64,000 bases of DNA from JBBSJZ01 sp041739875 (GCA_041739875.1 JBGSNA010000232.1:74198-138197); one strand, 5' to 3'; shown: positions 54,524 to 63,571, counted from the stretch's first letter. Translations and numbers: made by a program. The notes: a model not told the origin generated them from the sequence alone.

Positions 54524-54530
54524 AAAGGGA
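54524..54530 (+). promoter_or_regulatory. Ribosome binding site for the TTG-started module 3 sigma gene
   Basis: aaaggga lies five to eight bases before two successive in-frame TTG codons at 54536 and 54539. The upstream TTG at 54515 has no such site, so the start at 54536 is preferred. Confidence 0.55.
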
Positions 54531-54535
54531 GAGAT

Positions 54536-55093
54536 TTGTTGAGAGAAGCAATCGATGCCGATGCAGTCAACCGCGTACAAGCCGGCGAGCTAAATGCCTT
54601 TGCCGAACTGTACGATCGTTACGCGCGGCTCGTTCGGTGCCTGAGTTTCGAGGGCACCGGGAATCTCAGTGATGCCAACGACCTTTGTCAGGAAGTATTT
54701 ATGAAAGCCTACCGCCAGCTTAGCGAATTGCATGAACCGGGAAGATTCGGCTTCTGGCTGACGGGTATTACGCGGAATGCGATCATCGATTGGCAACGCA
54801 GAAAATCCCGAGAGAAGGCGAGATTTGTTGATTCTGTACTTGATGAGCATGCTGGCGATATCGACGAACGCCAAGCAGATCAATCCAGAGCTTCCGAATT
54901 GCATGCGATGATCCGTGAGCTGCCGGAGACGGAGCGAATGGCACTGCACCTGTTTTACTTAGATGAACAACCGGCGGAGACGGCACGTCAAATCCTAAAG
55001 ATGTCCCAGTCAGGTTTTTACAAAGTCTTGGGTCGGGCCCGAAGTCTACTCGCGGAAAAACTCAAAAACTCGGAGATTGCAAACGATGAATAG
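54536..55093 (+). CDS. ECF-type RNA polymerase sigma factor, module 3
   Basis: 185 residues from the TTG at 54536 (see the ribosome binding site entry); a TTG at 54515 would add seven. Region 2 shows LSFEGTGNLSDANDLCQEVFMKAY followed by FGFWLTGITRNAIIDWQRRK. Region 4 shows PAETARQILKMSQSGFYKVLGRARSLLAEKL. It is less similar to the first two sigma factors than they are to each other, and the TTGTAAGGAAA motif is absent upstream. The last eight bases overlap the partner gene at 55086 (ATGAATAG), so the pair is translationally coupled. Confidence 0.9.
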   Translation: MLREAIDADAVNRVQAGELNAFAELYDRYARLVRCLSFEGTGNLSDANDLCQEVFMKAYRQLSELHEPGRFGFWLTGITRNAIIDWQRRKSREKARFVDSVLDEHAGDIDERQADQSRASELHAMIRELPETERMALHLFYLDEQPAETARQILKMSQSGFYKVLGRARSLLAEKLKNSEIANDE

Positions 55094-56414
55094 TGGCAAT
55101 CAGCGAGATAACGGCCTTCGAAACGCATACGATGTGTTCTCTGAAGATCACGAATCGCAACGCGATGAGTTGATGAGTCGCATTGCCAATGAACCAAACG
55201 TTGTGGTGACAAAGTCGGTTGCACAACATCATTGGTACAAACTCAATCGGATGATTGCGACGATTGCCGCAGTGCTTTTGATAATGGTCAGCTCGTTAGT
55301 ACTGCTGAATTCCAATACTAGTGTTGCGTACGGAATTGAAACCTTGACGCAACGCTTGCTAGCTGTCCGAAGTCTGCATGTCCAAGGATTTATCGTTCAG
55401 AAGGTTGTCAACAGCCAAGGCGAAAGAGAGACAAAGAAGTTTCCGGTTCGGTGGTATTTTGAGAGACCGAAACGACTGTGGTTGCAAAGTTACGGATTCT
55501 CGGATCAGGGCGACGGTAGAGCCACCGTCGTGCAACAAAATCATACGGTGATTGATGGAGATTTGCGTGTCAGCGAAGACCCTTCGTCTGGCAATCGCTT
55601 TGTCGTACCTGTGGATCCACGCACATCGGAATTGATGGTTGAGCTGATGATCCAGTCACTCACTTTCGAGCAACTGGTCCATGGACCCACGGACCAGTTT
55701 TCAAAGGTGCGAACCGAGTATGCCAATGGCGTCAAATGCGATGTTTATGAACAGAAATTGGGAGGCTTATCAGATGGTCAAGGAACATTGCAGCGTATTT
55801 GGCTGAACCCTCGGAATGGTCTTCCTGTGCGAGTGGATATATTTCACCTAAGCAGTGGTGCAGAGCCTCAGCTTGCGTTGACGCTCAGTAACATACTCGC
55901 CAATGAAGATGCTCCGGATAATTTGTTCCCGTTGGAACATGATCATGCTCTGATTCCCCGTGAGTTCGCTGGAATTGAGGCGGTTGGCTTCTCTTCGGCC
56001 GGCCCCGCACGATTGGGAACTTGGTATGCACTGCAATTAAGTTCGACCAAGGCACTCGTTTGTTGGACTCAGCACATCATGGTTGACGACGATATTAGGT
56101 GGTTCACGCACGAACCAAAGTTTTCACTAGCTGGTCAAGAGTCGAACGCGGTTCTAGAAGTTGAGAACCTTCGAGAGTTCTCAAGCAACGGAGTTCGTTG
56201 GCGATGGTCACTTATATCGTTATCGGGAGAGGAGCAATTTTCTGGAACAACGATTCGTGCAACCGTCACATACGATGGCAACTCCGCGTCCGGTGAAATA
56301 CTTCCGTTGCAGTTTCCTGAGGATCGCTTGCAAGAAGCTTTCGATGTTATGCAAGAGCTAACGCTAGGTGCGACTGGTGATAACGTCTTGACGCTCGATT
56401 CCCTGGTGAAATAG
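55086..56414 (+). CDS. Sigma-linked membrane protein with exported LolA-like domain, module 3
   Basis: 442 residues from the ATG at 55086, overlapping the sigma gene. A cytoplasmic part of about 55 residues precedes a single helix (56-74, MIATIAAVLLIMVSSLVLL). The exported domain at about 90-300 resembles LolA/RseB-like folds (VRSLHVQGFIVQKVVNSQ, RWYFERPKRLWLQSYGF, IWLNPRNGLPVRVDIFHL). Residues 300-442 form another beta-rich region. The layout is the same as in modules 1 and 2 although the sequence has diverged, including the helix. It probably links the sigma factor to a signal outside the membrane. The TlpA lipoprotein gene starts 52 bp downstream. Confidence 0.7.
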   Translation: MNSGNQRDNGLRNAYDVFSEDHESQRDELMSRIANEPNVVVTKSVAQHHWYKLNRMIATIAAVLLIMVSSLVLLNSNTSVAYGIETLTQRLLAVRSLHVQGFIVQKVVNSQGERETKKFPVRWYFERPKRLWLQSYGFSDQGDGRATVVQQNHTVIDGDLRVSEDPSSGNRFVVPVDPRTSELMVELMIQSLTFEQLVHGPTDQFSKVRTEYANGVKCDVYEQKLGGLSDGQGTLQRIWLNPRNGLPVRVDIFHLSSGAEPQLALTLSNILANEDAPDNLFPLEHDHALIPREFAGIEAVGFSSAGPARLGTWYALQLSSTKALVCWTQHIMVDDDIRWFTHEPKFSLAGQESNAVLEVENLREFSSNGVRWRWSLISLSGEEQFSGTTIRATVTYDGNSASGEILPLQFPEDRLQEAFDVMQELTLGATGDNVLTLDSLVK

Positions 56415-56456
56415 CTCGGCTATATGATCTGTCCCTTTTGTCCCTTTAGAAGAACT

Positions 56457-56461
56457 GGAGG
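56457..56461 (+). promoter_or_regulatory. Ribosome binding site of the TlpA-like lipoprotein gene
   Basis: GGAGG lies five bases before the ATG at 56467. An ATG at 56462 is too close to the site and out of frame. Confidence 0.65.
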
Positions 56462-56466
56462 ATGCT

Positions 56467-57612
56467 ATGCGCATCTGGATGAAACTGTCTATCTTTGTAT
56501 TGTTGGTGTCGGCATGTTATGGCTGTTCGAGAGAAACTGCACAGAGTGTAAACAATGTTACGAACAGGAGCTTACCGGATGGTTGGAAAAAGTCCGTTTC
56601 CCTTCCGCTAGTCATGGACGAAAGCGGGAGTGTGCTGGTCCAGAAGGCAACGATCGAAGCGTGGGTCGACCAAGGTTGGCTGGTCGTTCGTCGAGTCTCA
56701 GATGAGGGAAACACACAATGGCAATGCGTTCTCGCCAGTGCCAACGCGGGAGAAGATATCAAAGCCAATGTCGACGAGCGCAGCGGTGGCTTCAAGATTG
56801 AATTCGGGAGGTTCTTTGTCAGCGAGACTCACGGCGATATTCGCATCTCGCGACAGTTAAAACAGGCCGGTGATCAATGGCCCACAATTGACATAACGCC
56901 CGTCAAGGAACTTGCATCGGGCCAAATGAAGTCCAAAGGGATCAAGCTCGCTGGCGGTCAAATCGACGAATGGTGTTGGGTCACCAGCGGACTCGCGGAC
57001 GGTGATCGCCATGACATCTGGTTGCGGCTAGAGCATCTGGAATTCAAGGGACGCGGCTATGGAGGAGCTGGCGGGTTTCGACCGGCGCAATTCTTCTTTG
57101 GTGAACGGCGGGTTGAGGATGACGGCGAGTTGTTTATCGCAAGTCGATCGACCGATGAGATGGTGGCCGCCTTGTTCCAGAAAAAGCAGACGCAGGAGCT
57201 TATGAAGAATGGCATCGTCCCGGAACTGTCGTACGGCGAGACCTTTAACGTTCCATCATCAGTCGACTTGTCGAAGCTTCGCGGGACACCTGTATTGTTG
57301 GATTTCTGGGGTACGTGGTGTGGACCGTGCGTCAAGAACTTGCCCAAGGTAGAAGCAATCTACAAAAAGTTTGCAGACAAAGGGCTAACCGTAATCGGTG
57401 TCCATTCCAATAAAGCCAGCGAATCGGTTGCCGAATTTCTCAAGGAAAACGACATCACTTTTCCAGTCGTTGTCGATACAGGAGACTCGGCAAAGGCATA
57501 CCGAATCGAATCCTATCCGACCTACTTCTTGATCGATCGCCAAGGCAAAGTTGTCGAAGGATTCACAAACCATCCGCCATCCGATGAGGCGATTCGTAAA
57601 TTGCTGAATTAG
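56467..57612 (+). CDS. TlpA-like thioredoxin-domain lipoprotein
   Basis: 381 residues. The N-terminus is a lipoprotein signal (LLVSAC, with Cys17 as the likely lipid site). Residues about 30-240 are a beta-rich domain I do not recognise. The C-terminal thioredoxin fold (about 255-381) has LLDFWGTWCGPCVKNLP with the redox pair CGPC, and the cis-Pro segment SYPTYFLIDRQGKVV. It should act as a thiol-disulfide exchange protein anchored outside the cytoplasm. It follows module 3 at 52 bp and is probably in that operon. Confidence 0.88.
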   Translation: MRIWMKLSIFVLLVSACYGCSRETAQSVNNVTNRSLPDGWKKSVSLPLVMDESGSVLVQKATIEAWVDQGWLVVRRVSDEGNTQWQCVLASANAGEDIKANVDERSGGFKIEFGRFFVSETHGDIRISRQLKQAGDQWPTIDITPVKELASGQMKSKGIKLAGGQIDEWCWVTSGLADGDRHDIWLRLEHLEFKGRGYGGAGGFRPAQFFFGERRVEDDGELFIASRSTDEMVAALFQKKQTQELMKNGIVPELSYGETFNVPSSVDLSKLRGTPVLLDFWGTWCGPCVKNLPKVEAIYKKFADKGLTVIGVHSNKASESVAEFLKENDITFPVVVDTGDSAKAYRIESYPTYFLIDRQGKVVEGFTNHPPSDEAIRKLLN

Positions 57613-57667
57613 TCTCACTACCCTGACAATTTTTCCGAAGGGCATCCAGGACATTATTTCCCCAGGT

Positions 57668-57829
57668 ATGCTACCTTGTGCTGTCACGATTCCCTATTTC
57701 ATCTGTTATTTCCTGGAATGCAGCGACTTCAAGGTTGCAACGATTGCAGATGCTGACCTGCCTAAGAAACAGATATTCGCTAGCGTAACTGATCTCGATC
57801 CGTCCAAACTTCCAGGCCAACGACGTTGA
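57668..57829 (+). CDS. Possible small protein between the two TlpA-like genes
   Basis: A 53-residue open frame beginning at an ATG (57668) with a plausible composition, including KVATIADADLPKKQ and SVTDLDPSKLPGQ. Only a weak AGG precedes the start. It may be a real small gene or the tail of a decayed one. No similarity was recognised and there is no signal peptide. The rest of the 288-bp gap 57613-57900 holds nothing else visible. Confidence 0.25.
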   Translation: MLPCAVTIPYFICYFLECSDFKVATIADADLPKKQIFASVTDLDPSKLPGQRR

Positions 57830-57900
57830 TGATCGAGTAACATGAATCGTCCGTCACTTACCGAAACAGTCTCTACAAATCGGACAACAGTAGGAACCAA

Positions 57901-59064
57901 ATGTCAACAATTTTTGCACTTTTGGCTCTGGCAACTCAAAGCTTGCTGTTGCAGACGGCTCCCTTGCAAATCGGTGACGCGGCCCCACCACTCACTTTGG
58001 GCGAATTTGTTGCCGGCGAACCGATCGGTCAACTCACCAAAGGTACCGTGTATGTGATCGAATTCTCCGGGACAACGTGCGTTCCCTGCATCCGGCTAAT
58101 GCCCCACCTTAGTGCTCTACAGGAACGTTTTCCGGAAGTAGTGATCATCAGCGTATTCCCCGAAGAGGCAACGGAGGTAAGAGAGTTCTTAAAGAAGCGG
58201 AACCTGAAAGTTTCGTATCGAGTCGCGGTCGATGTCGAATCGCAAACGTGGAATCATTGGTCGGATGCTGCTTGTCAGTCCAGCATTCCTCACGCATTTA
58301 TCATTGACGCTAACAGTAAAATTGCCTGGATTGGACATGCAGCGCTAATCGACGAACCATTGGAGAAAATAGTCAAGGGAACATTCGACGCAGGTAAGGA
58401 TATTCAACGCTTGGCACTCGAGCAGGGAGTAGTAATGGCTCAGCGGCAGGCTCGAGAACGGGCCAGTCGAGCGCGAGCAGAATACGATCGATTGAACCAA
58501 ATGGTGATAGGCGGCGAGTACAAGGCCGCCCTCGCTGGCACAATCCAGGCAATGCAGGAGTACGCAGGCTCCAATTTTGAAATAGAATTGTTTCGAGGGT
58601 TTGATGTGTTCATAAGGGTCAGGTTACCCGACGAGCGAAATTCGGCACTAACCGCGTGTCAGCAGTATGCCATCCAATCGCAGCTATCAGGTGACCCAAT
58701 GGTGATGCACCGCTGTGCAGCCGCTCTCGTCAATGCGGCGGGGCCTGAAGCTCCATGCAAGGATCAAGCTATTCTGCATCTGGCGGACGCAATTCTCAAT
58801 TCTGAGAGCTACGTTGCGTCATTAACTAAGGCTGACTTTTCGGCACGTGTATTGCGATTTTGGACTTCTCGGACTCAAGCACAGCTTTTCTTCATTGACG
58901 AGAACAAGCAGGACGCCATCAAGATCCTTGAAGATACCGTGGCAGAATTGGAGAAATCAGAGAAGGATCTACCTCAAGAGGAACGTCGAGTAATAACTCC
59001 GACAACCCGTTCCGAAGTCGCTGATATATTGAGCATGTACGCTGCAGAACCAGCCGCACGTTAA
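57901..59064 (+). CDS. TlpA/AhpC-like thioredoxin-fold protein with helical C-terminus
   Basis: 387 residues, with AGGAA six bases before the ATG. A short hydrophobic N-terminus may act as a signal peptide (MSTIFALLALATQSLLL). The redoxin domain at about 22-160 has IGDAAPPLTLGEF, the redox pair TTCVPC and the cis-Pro region SSIPHAFIIDANSKIAWIG. The remaining 220 residues are helical and TPR-like (EYKAALAGTIQAMQEY, EDTVAELEKSEKDL). The active-site pair is intact. It may belong with the lipoprotein upstream, a second thiol-active product beside sigma module 3; that link is inference. Confidence 0.82.
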   Translation: MSTIFALLALATQSLLLQTAPLQIGDAAPPLTLGEFVAGEPIGQLTKGTVYVIEFSGTTCVPCIRLMPHLSALQERFPEVVIISVFPEEATEVREFLKKRNLKVSYRVAVDVESQTWNHWSDAACQSSIPHAFIIDANSKIAWIGHAALIDEPLEKIVKGTFDAGKDIQRLALEQGVVMAQRQARERASRARAEYDRLNQMVIGGEYKAALAGTIQAMQEYAGSNFEIELFRGFDVFIRVRLPDERNSALTACQQYAIQSQLSGDPMVMHRCAAALVNAAGPEAPCKDQAILHLADAILNSESYVASLTKADFSARVLRFWTSRTQAQLFFIDENKQDAIKILEDTVAELEKSEKDLPQEERRVITPTTRSEVADILSMYAAEPAAR

Positions 59065-59188
59065 TTGCACTCGCATCTAAACGGATTTCAACGAAGAGTT
59101 GGTCCAAGCAACCAGAAAATCGGATTTCCTATACATGGTGCGCGTTCTCATTCGCTCAACTCCCAACCGCAAATCATCGCCAACAGAC

Positions 59189-62032
59189 TCATTTGCTACG
59201 TGCATGTTCTTCGTTTGGCTGGGCCGAAGTCGATCGAAGAATCGCGATGATTGTTCCAAGTTTTTCCGCTTCCGTAACGACGTCCATGCCCTCGCCTACG
59301 TCTGAACTGGTGAGTGTCTTTAGAGCCTGTTGTCCATTTGCGAGCAACTCTTCGCGTGGTAGGTAAATCATTTTCGTGATCGCGTTTCCGTTTTCAATAC
59401 GAGCGAAGTCCTCGTTGGTCAAATCGATGCGAACGGGCTCCGTACTTAATTGCCGATCATACATCTCTTTGTCAATTCGACGCACATCCAACGTGAATGC
59501 AAACCTCTCATCCGGTCGCCCAGGCACATCGGAAACGTAAAAAGTGTGCTCCATCGAAGCAACAAAACTGTAGGCAAAGGGGCTCGAACCGTAGGTCATG
59601 AACTCACCATTCTTGCCTTTGTGATTCATTCGGACCTTAACTCCGTCCGGAACGTAGAAGTTAAACGGAATCCACTGCGTCGACTCGTCGTCAGAAGCAA
59701 TCTTCTCACTATCGGATTGAACAGACTCTTCTTTTCGGACTTTGACAGTTGGCGGTGTGGATGGTTTCAGGTTGGATACAAAGCCAGTATTGAAAAGGAT
59801 CGCGCTCAGTCCGATTAGCAAAAGTGGAACAGTAATGACAAGCACTACATAAGATCTATTCGAATGCAGCCCCTTAGGGCCAGCTAGCTGACGCACTTGC
59901 TGGATGGCTACAGGATTCTTGATGATCTCCAGGTAAGCCCAAAAACAGTACGTTAGAAAGATCATCGTGGGGACGATTGCTGCGCCCATGAGTGTTCGCG
60001 AGGAGAGCTCATTGAGGTTTCCAGAAAACGGCATGCGCGCGACCGTGGTCCAGAAGTAACCCAAAGACATGCAGCCCAACATCGTAGAACTCAGCAAGGC
60101 CCAGTTTCGCAATGGTACCGTGGGAGTGAAGATTTTGGTCCCCAACAACGACATGATCCAGGTCCCAAGCATGAATGCTGGATATTGGAATGCTTGACTG
60201 ATAAGCTGCATTGAGTTCGCTGCCAAGCTGAGTGTTGGGTGAAGGAGCAATGAAAGGACGACTCCTACAAGCGTGAGCAGAATCCAGCCGCGGCCGATCG
60301 ACTTGACCGTTGTGTAATTAAGTGCGGCTTCCAGCGGGACGGGTGTTATTATCTGACCAAACTGCATGAAAACATTCTCGGAAGTCGAGCCTGCAGCCGG
60401 AGAGTCAGCAGGTTTGGATTCTGTTTCGAACGCAGTTTGCGAAGATGCTTGCGATGGCAAGCGATGATGCTTTCGACGTTCAATGATTGTGAAAAGGGTC
60501 TGAAGCGTCGCCGCAATCACAATTCCAAGAACGGCAAGAGTTGGCAATTTCTGAGCGAATACTGACGTCCAGAATCCTGGATCTAGAATAGACAGATCGC
60601 TTCCATTGATTGCGTCTCGCGCAGCCAAGGACAATAGCCACAACGATGGCAAGATCAACAGAGAAGCCACAACCAAGATCGCCGAGAGAATTAAAAAGTG
60701 ATTGCTTAACCAATCGGCATCGATCTTTAGTCGTAGCCTTCCTTGGTCGCTCATGTCGGAACTCGCAGGGGCCTGTGATGGGGTGCCGCTATTGCGATAG
60801 GGAACTTGCTGATTGATCGCCGAGTGTGAGCCAGACTCGCTCGGGTGCTGAATGCGGGAGAGATGCTGATCCAGGATCGCCGCCAAGTCTACGGCGGATT
60901 GAAAACGATGCTCTGCCTTCTTCTGAAGAAGCGAGTTGATTATCTCAGTCAGCCAAGCCGGAATTTCAGGGTTCTGATCGGCTATGGATCGTGGCTCGTC
61001 TTGGGTGACTCGCTTGATGACATGAGCAATACTATCACCGCGAAAGGGACTATGGCCGGTACACATAGCGTACATCACACAGCCCAGACTGAATAAATCA
61101 CTTCGATGATCAACCCGATCGCCACAGGCTTGCTCAGGCGACATGTACTGGGGCGTTCCACAGACTTCACCTGTGCGAGTCACGGTGATATCGTCGATCG
61201 CTCGAGCCAAACCAAAGTCAGTAATTTTGACACGTTCGACACCGTTCTCGAGCAAGATATTCGCGGGCTTGATATCGCGATGCACCAACCCCTGCTTATG
61301 CGCGGCGGCGAGTCCATCGCTAATCTGCCGACTAATTCGAAGAATTTCCGTTAGGCGTAAGGGGCCAACTTTATCAAGCTTCTGTTGTAACGACTGCCCG
61401 ACGATACACTCCATGACGAGGAACGGTGGTACCGGCGTGCCACTATGATTCTGATCGCTATCGTCTACCGCGTGGATGGAGACGACATGGGGATGGCTTA
61501 TGGCGGCGGCCGCTTGCGCTTCTCTTAGGAAGCGGCGACGCGAATTAGGGTTTGATGCCAGTTCCGGCAATAAGGCTTTCACTGCAACAATCCGGTTTAA
61601 CTTAGGATCCATTGCCCGCAGTACTACTCCCATACCTCCTCGACCGATGGATTCCAGCACTTCGTAAGGCCCGATGGTTCCCAGAACGCCATCCTTATTG
61701 CATGGCTTCAGGAATCCGAGTGAGATTGGGGCATTTGTCGGTCGATCCACCGCTGGGGTTTCGAGAAAATCTCCCGCGTCAGCATGTGCCCTCAGAAGAG
61801 CCAGTACTCGCTTGCGGTTTTCTGGTTCGTTCTGACAATTGCGATCGAGGAAAGCCTCTCGATCCTCTGGAGAAGGAAGTTGCAATGCCCGTAGGAACAA
61901 GCCTTCGATTGAATTCGGGGCGACGGATAGCTCCGGCTTCAATGGACCCTCGCTCGAAGCCGCACCGGCTGGCGCTGCTTCGGGGATGCCATTGGGTTCG
62001 TTGCGATGTTTTGTTTCTTCAGGTTCCGTCAT
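59189..62032 (-). CDS. Membrane Ser/Thr protein kinase (Hanks type)
   Basis: 947 residues. Residues 41-95 form a helical N-terminal region common in planctomycete kinases. The kinase domain (about 123-392) has GRGGMG in the glycine loop, K152 in VAVKAL, HRDIKPAN with catalytic D253, DFG at 272-274 and MSPE (297-300). Residues about 440-740 hold around seven membrane helices, and the last 190 residues form an exported or soluble tail (FNFYVPDGVKVRMNHKG). All catalytic residues are present. It is transcribed with the upstream ECF sigma gene, 129 bp away. It probably phosphorylates partners, perhaps the sigma factor, in a signalling path. Confidence 0.92.
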   Translation of the reverse strand: MTEPEETKHRNEPNGIPEAAPAGAASSEGPLKPELSVAPNSIEGLFLRALQLPSPEDREAFLDRNCQNEPENRKRVLALLRAHADAGDFLETPAVDRPTNAPISLGFLKPCNKDGVLGTIGPYEVLESIGRGGMGVVLRAMDPKLNRIVAVKALLPELASNPNSRRRFLREAQAAAAISHPHVVSIHAVDDSDQNHSGTPVPPFLVMECIVGQSLQQKLDKVGPLRLTEILRISRQISDGLAAAHKQGLVHRDIKPANILLENGVERVKITDFGLARAIDDITVTRTGEVCGTPQYMSPEQACGDRVDHRSDLFSLGCVMYAMCTGHSPFRGDSIAHVIKRVTQDEPRSIADQNPEIPAWLTEIINSLLQKKAEHRFQSAVDLAAILDQHLSRIQHPSESGSHSAINQQVPYRNSGTPSQAPASSDMSDQGRLRLKIDADWLSNHFLILSAILVVASLLILPSLWLLSLAARDAINGSDLSILDPGFWTSVFAQKLPTLAVLGIVIAATLQTLFTIIERRKHHRLPSQASSQTAFETESKPADSPAAGSTSENVFMQFGQIITPVPLEAALNYTTVKSIGRGWILLTLVGVVLSLLLHPTLSLAANSMQLISQAFQYPAFMLGTWIMSLLGTKIFTPTVPLRNWALLSSTMLGCMSLGYFWTTVARMPFSGNLNELSSRTLMGAAIVPTMIFLTYCFWAYLEIIKNPVAIQQVRQLAGPKGLHSNRSYVVLVITVPLLLIGLSAILFNTGFVSNLKPSTPPTVKVRKEESVQSDSEKIASDDESTQWIPFNFYVPDGVKVRMNHKGKNGEFMTYGSSPFAYSFVASMEHTFYVSDVPGRPDERFAFTLDVRRIDKEMYDRQLSTEPVRIDLTNEDFARIENGNAITKMIYLPREELLANGQQALKTLTSSDVGEGMDVVTEAEKLGTIIAILRSTSAQPNEEHARSK

Positions 62033-62161
62033 GGTAGGTCGCTTCTTAGGGTAGTCGCCAAAGTAATCGTCTCAACCTGCCATGCGAAATCACAAAGTGG
62101 AGCGCCTCACCAAATTGACGAATCTCAAAAACAATTTTTCGAACTTCTCGCGCAGGGTGCA

Positions 62162-62728
62162 CTACTCAGTCTCACTGCCTTGCATTCGTTGAAAAAGCCA
62201 GGCTCGGGAAAATGTCCACCAACGCGACGCGGTGGCTCGGGAAATATTCAACGTTTTTGCGGCCTCGTCTTCCGTCAAACCGACAAAATAGCGCAAACGA
62301 ACGAGTTCCGCTTTTGCCGGCTCCTCTTTTTCAAACGCACCAAACGCCTCATGGATTGCTAAAAGTTCCGAGTCCGAAACTTGTCCGGAAACTGCAATGT
62401 CAACTTCGATTAGATCAACTCGCTCGAGATTTCCACCCCGCTTGAGCTGTTGCCGGCGACGAGCTTGCTCGACAAGTATGCGTTGCATCGCCAGCGCGGC
62501 TGCGCCAAAAAAGTGTCGACGATTCAGCCAATTCAATTGTTCACCGCTGGTCAAACGAAGAAAGACTTCGTGTACCAGCGCAGTTGCCTGCAACGTTTGA
62601 CCTGCACGCTCATGCTGCATTTGCGCACCAGCCATTCGGCGCAGTTCGTCATAGACCAACGGCAGGAGGTCTTCCGTCCTTGCTTGACCTGATTCGATTG
62701 AGTGCAATACGAGAGTTAAGTTGTTCAT
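62162..62728 (-). CDS. ECF sigma factor, planctomycete kinase-associated type
   Basis: 188 residues. The N-terminus (LLPLVYDELRRMAGAQMQHE followed by QATALVHEVFLRL) matches the TIGR02999-like ECF group whose genes neighbour Ser/Thr kinases. Region 4 is LTEDEAAKTLNISRATASRWWTFSRAWLFQRM. It belongs to a different group from the three sigma factors on the plus strand. The kinase gene starts 129 bp downstream on the same strand, so control by phosphorylation is likely for this pair, as in the ECF-STK groups. Confidence 0.92.
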   Translation of the reverse strand: MNNLTLVLHSIESGQARTEDLLPLVYDELRRMAGAQMQHERAGQTLQATALVHEVFLRLTSGEQLNWLNRRHFFGAAALAMQRILVEQARRRQQLKRGGNLERVDLIEVDIAVSGQVSDSELLAIHEAFGAFEKEEPAKAELVRLRYFVGLTEDEAAKTLNISRATASRWWTFSRAWLFQRMQGSETE

Positions 62729-62804
62729 GGTCGATAAAGTATAATACGAGCCGCGACTCTTTGCGGGCAGTGCCGATTACATACGCAACAATTGTAGGGG
62801 TGCA

Positions 62805-62990
62805 ATGTACAGGAGCAGGACGTCGAAAGTCCTTTCAACACTGACGAACTTAGGCAACTTAAAAGAAGTACTCCGCATGCTCGGATCAATGGACGATGAC
62901 TTTGGTTATACTTCTTTAGGGATCGCTTTGGACAAAGTCGTTGCTCGAATCGGTTCAGGTTGCCAGCGCCTATTGGATGAAATCAGCTGA
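62805..62990 (+). CDS. Possible small protein upstream of the REP element
   Basis: 61 residues from the ATG at 62805, divergent from the ECF sigma gene. The residues (VLSTLTNLGNLKEVLRMLG, LGIALDKVVARIGSGCQRLLDEI) suggest two or three helices and a normal protein composition. No signal sequence or known family was recognised and the ribosome binding site is weak (GGGG at -13). It may be real or a fragment of a decayed accessory gene. Confidence 0.35.
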   Translation: MYRSRTSKVLSTLTNLGNLKEVLRMLGSMDDDFGYTSLGIALDKVVARIGSGCQRLLDEIS

Positions 62991-63074
62991 TGTCAAACGC
63001 TCCTTTCAACGAATTCAACGGTGCTGGTGGGCGCTTCATTAGGATCGCGTGAACAACAACTGACGAATTTGAAC

Positions 63075-63131
63075 GTAGGACAGGCTGCCAGCCTGTCATT
63101 TCACCAGGGACAGGCTGGCAGCCTGTCCTAC
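63075..63131. repeat. REP-type double palindrome (23-bp inverted copies, 11-bp spacer)
   Basis: gtaggacaggctgccagcct plus gtc (63075-63097) is repeated exactly in inverse orientation at 63109-63131. Each arm is itself a near-palindrome (gacaggctg/cagcctgtc). Two opposed copies make a BIME-like unit. The RAYT-type transposase gene starts 480 bp downstream. REP sequences of this kind are spread through many genomes with such transposases. Confidence 0.85.
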
Positions 63132-63181
63132 TTATTGATCACGAGACGCTTAGCGTTGATTCGGGGCGTATAGCAGAATGT

Positions 63182-63571
63182 ATGGATGAATGGCGGGCCA
63201 AAAAAATGATTGGCATCCATATTTCATCAATGGGTGCCTTCAAGGCTTCAGACGTTAATTTTCTAAAGGACTATCCCGACGTAACCTCGGTAATTGTTAG
63301 TGAAGGTGGCGCGATCGACCTGCAGGGGCTACTGTTTTTGCAGGGGTTAACGAATCTTGGCCTTACCAACTATCTGAAACCCGTCCCTGTGAGCGAGTTC
63401 AAGGAGCTCAAGTCCTTCACCGGTGATTGGTCGCCAGGTCTTGATCTAGGCGTTCATTGCAGGAGTCTAGAATCCGTCACGCTTTGGAAATACAAAGGCA
63501 AGAGGGGTGGGACAACTGGGGCTGGGACAACTGGGGCCATCCAAGCTATTTCCCGGTTGATCCTGGTTTGA
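63182..63571 (+). pseudogene. Leucine-rich protein fragment next to the REP element
   Basis: The first ATG is at 63182, but protein-like sequence continues upstream in the same frame to about 63134 (DHETLSVDSGRIAECMDEW), where the REP palindrome begins, so the N-terminus appears cut. Residues 20-105 have a leucine-rich, beta-alpha pattern (VNFLKDYPDVTSVIVSEGG, LLFLQGLTNLGLTNYL). After residue 108 the frame enters a 15-bp tandem repeat and loses similarity, giving GGTTGAGTTGA and a hydrophobic end. Its family is uncertain; some related proteins are immunity-like. Probably a decayed gene. Confidence 0.45.
63508..63537 (+). repeat. 15-bp tandem repeat, two copies
   Basis: tgggacaactggggc occurs twice in a row at 63508-63522 and 63523-63537. 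It lies where the leucine-rich fragment loses its protein pattern, so it probably marks the break. Confidence 0.85.
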
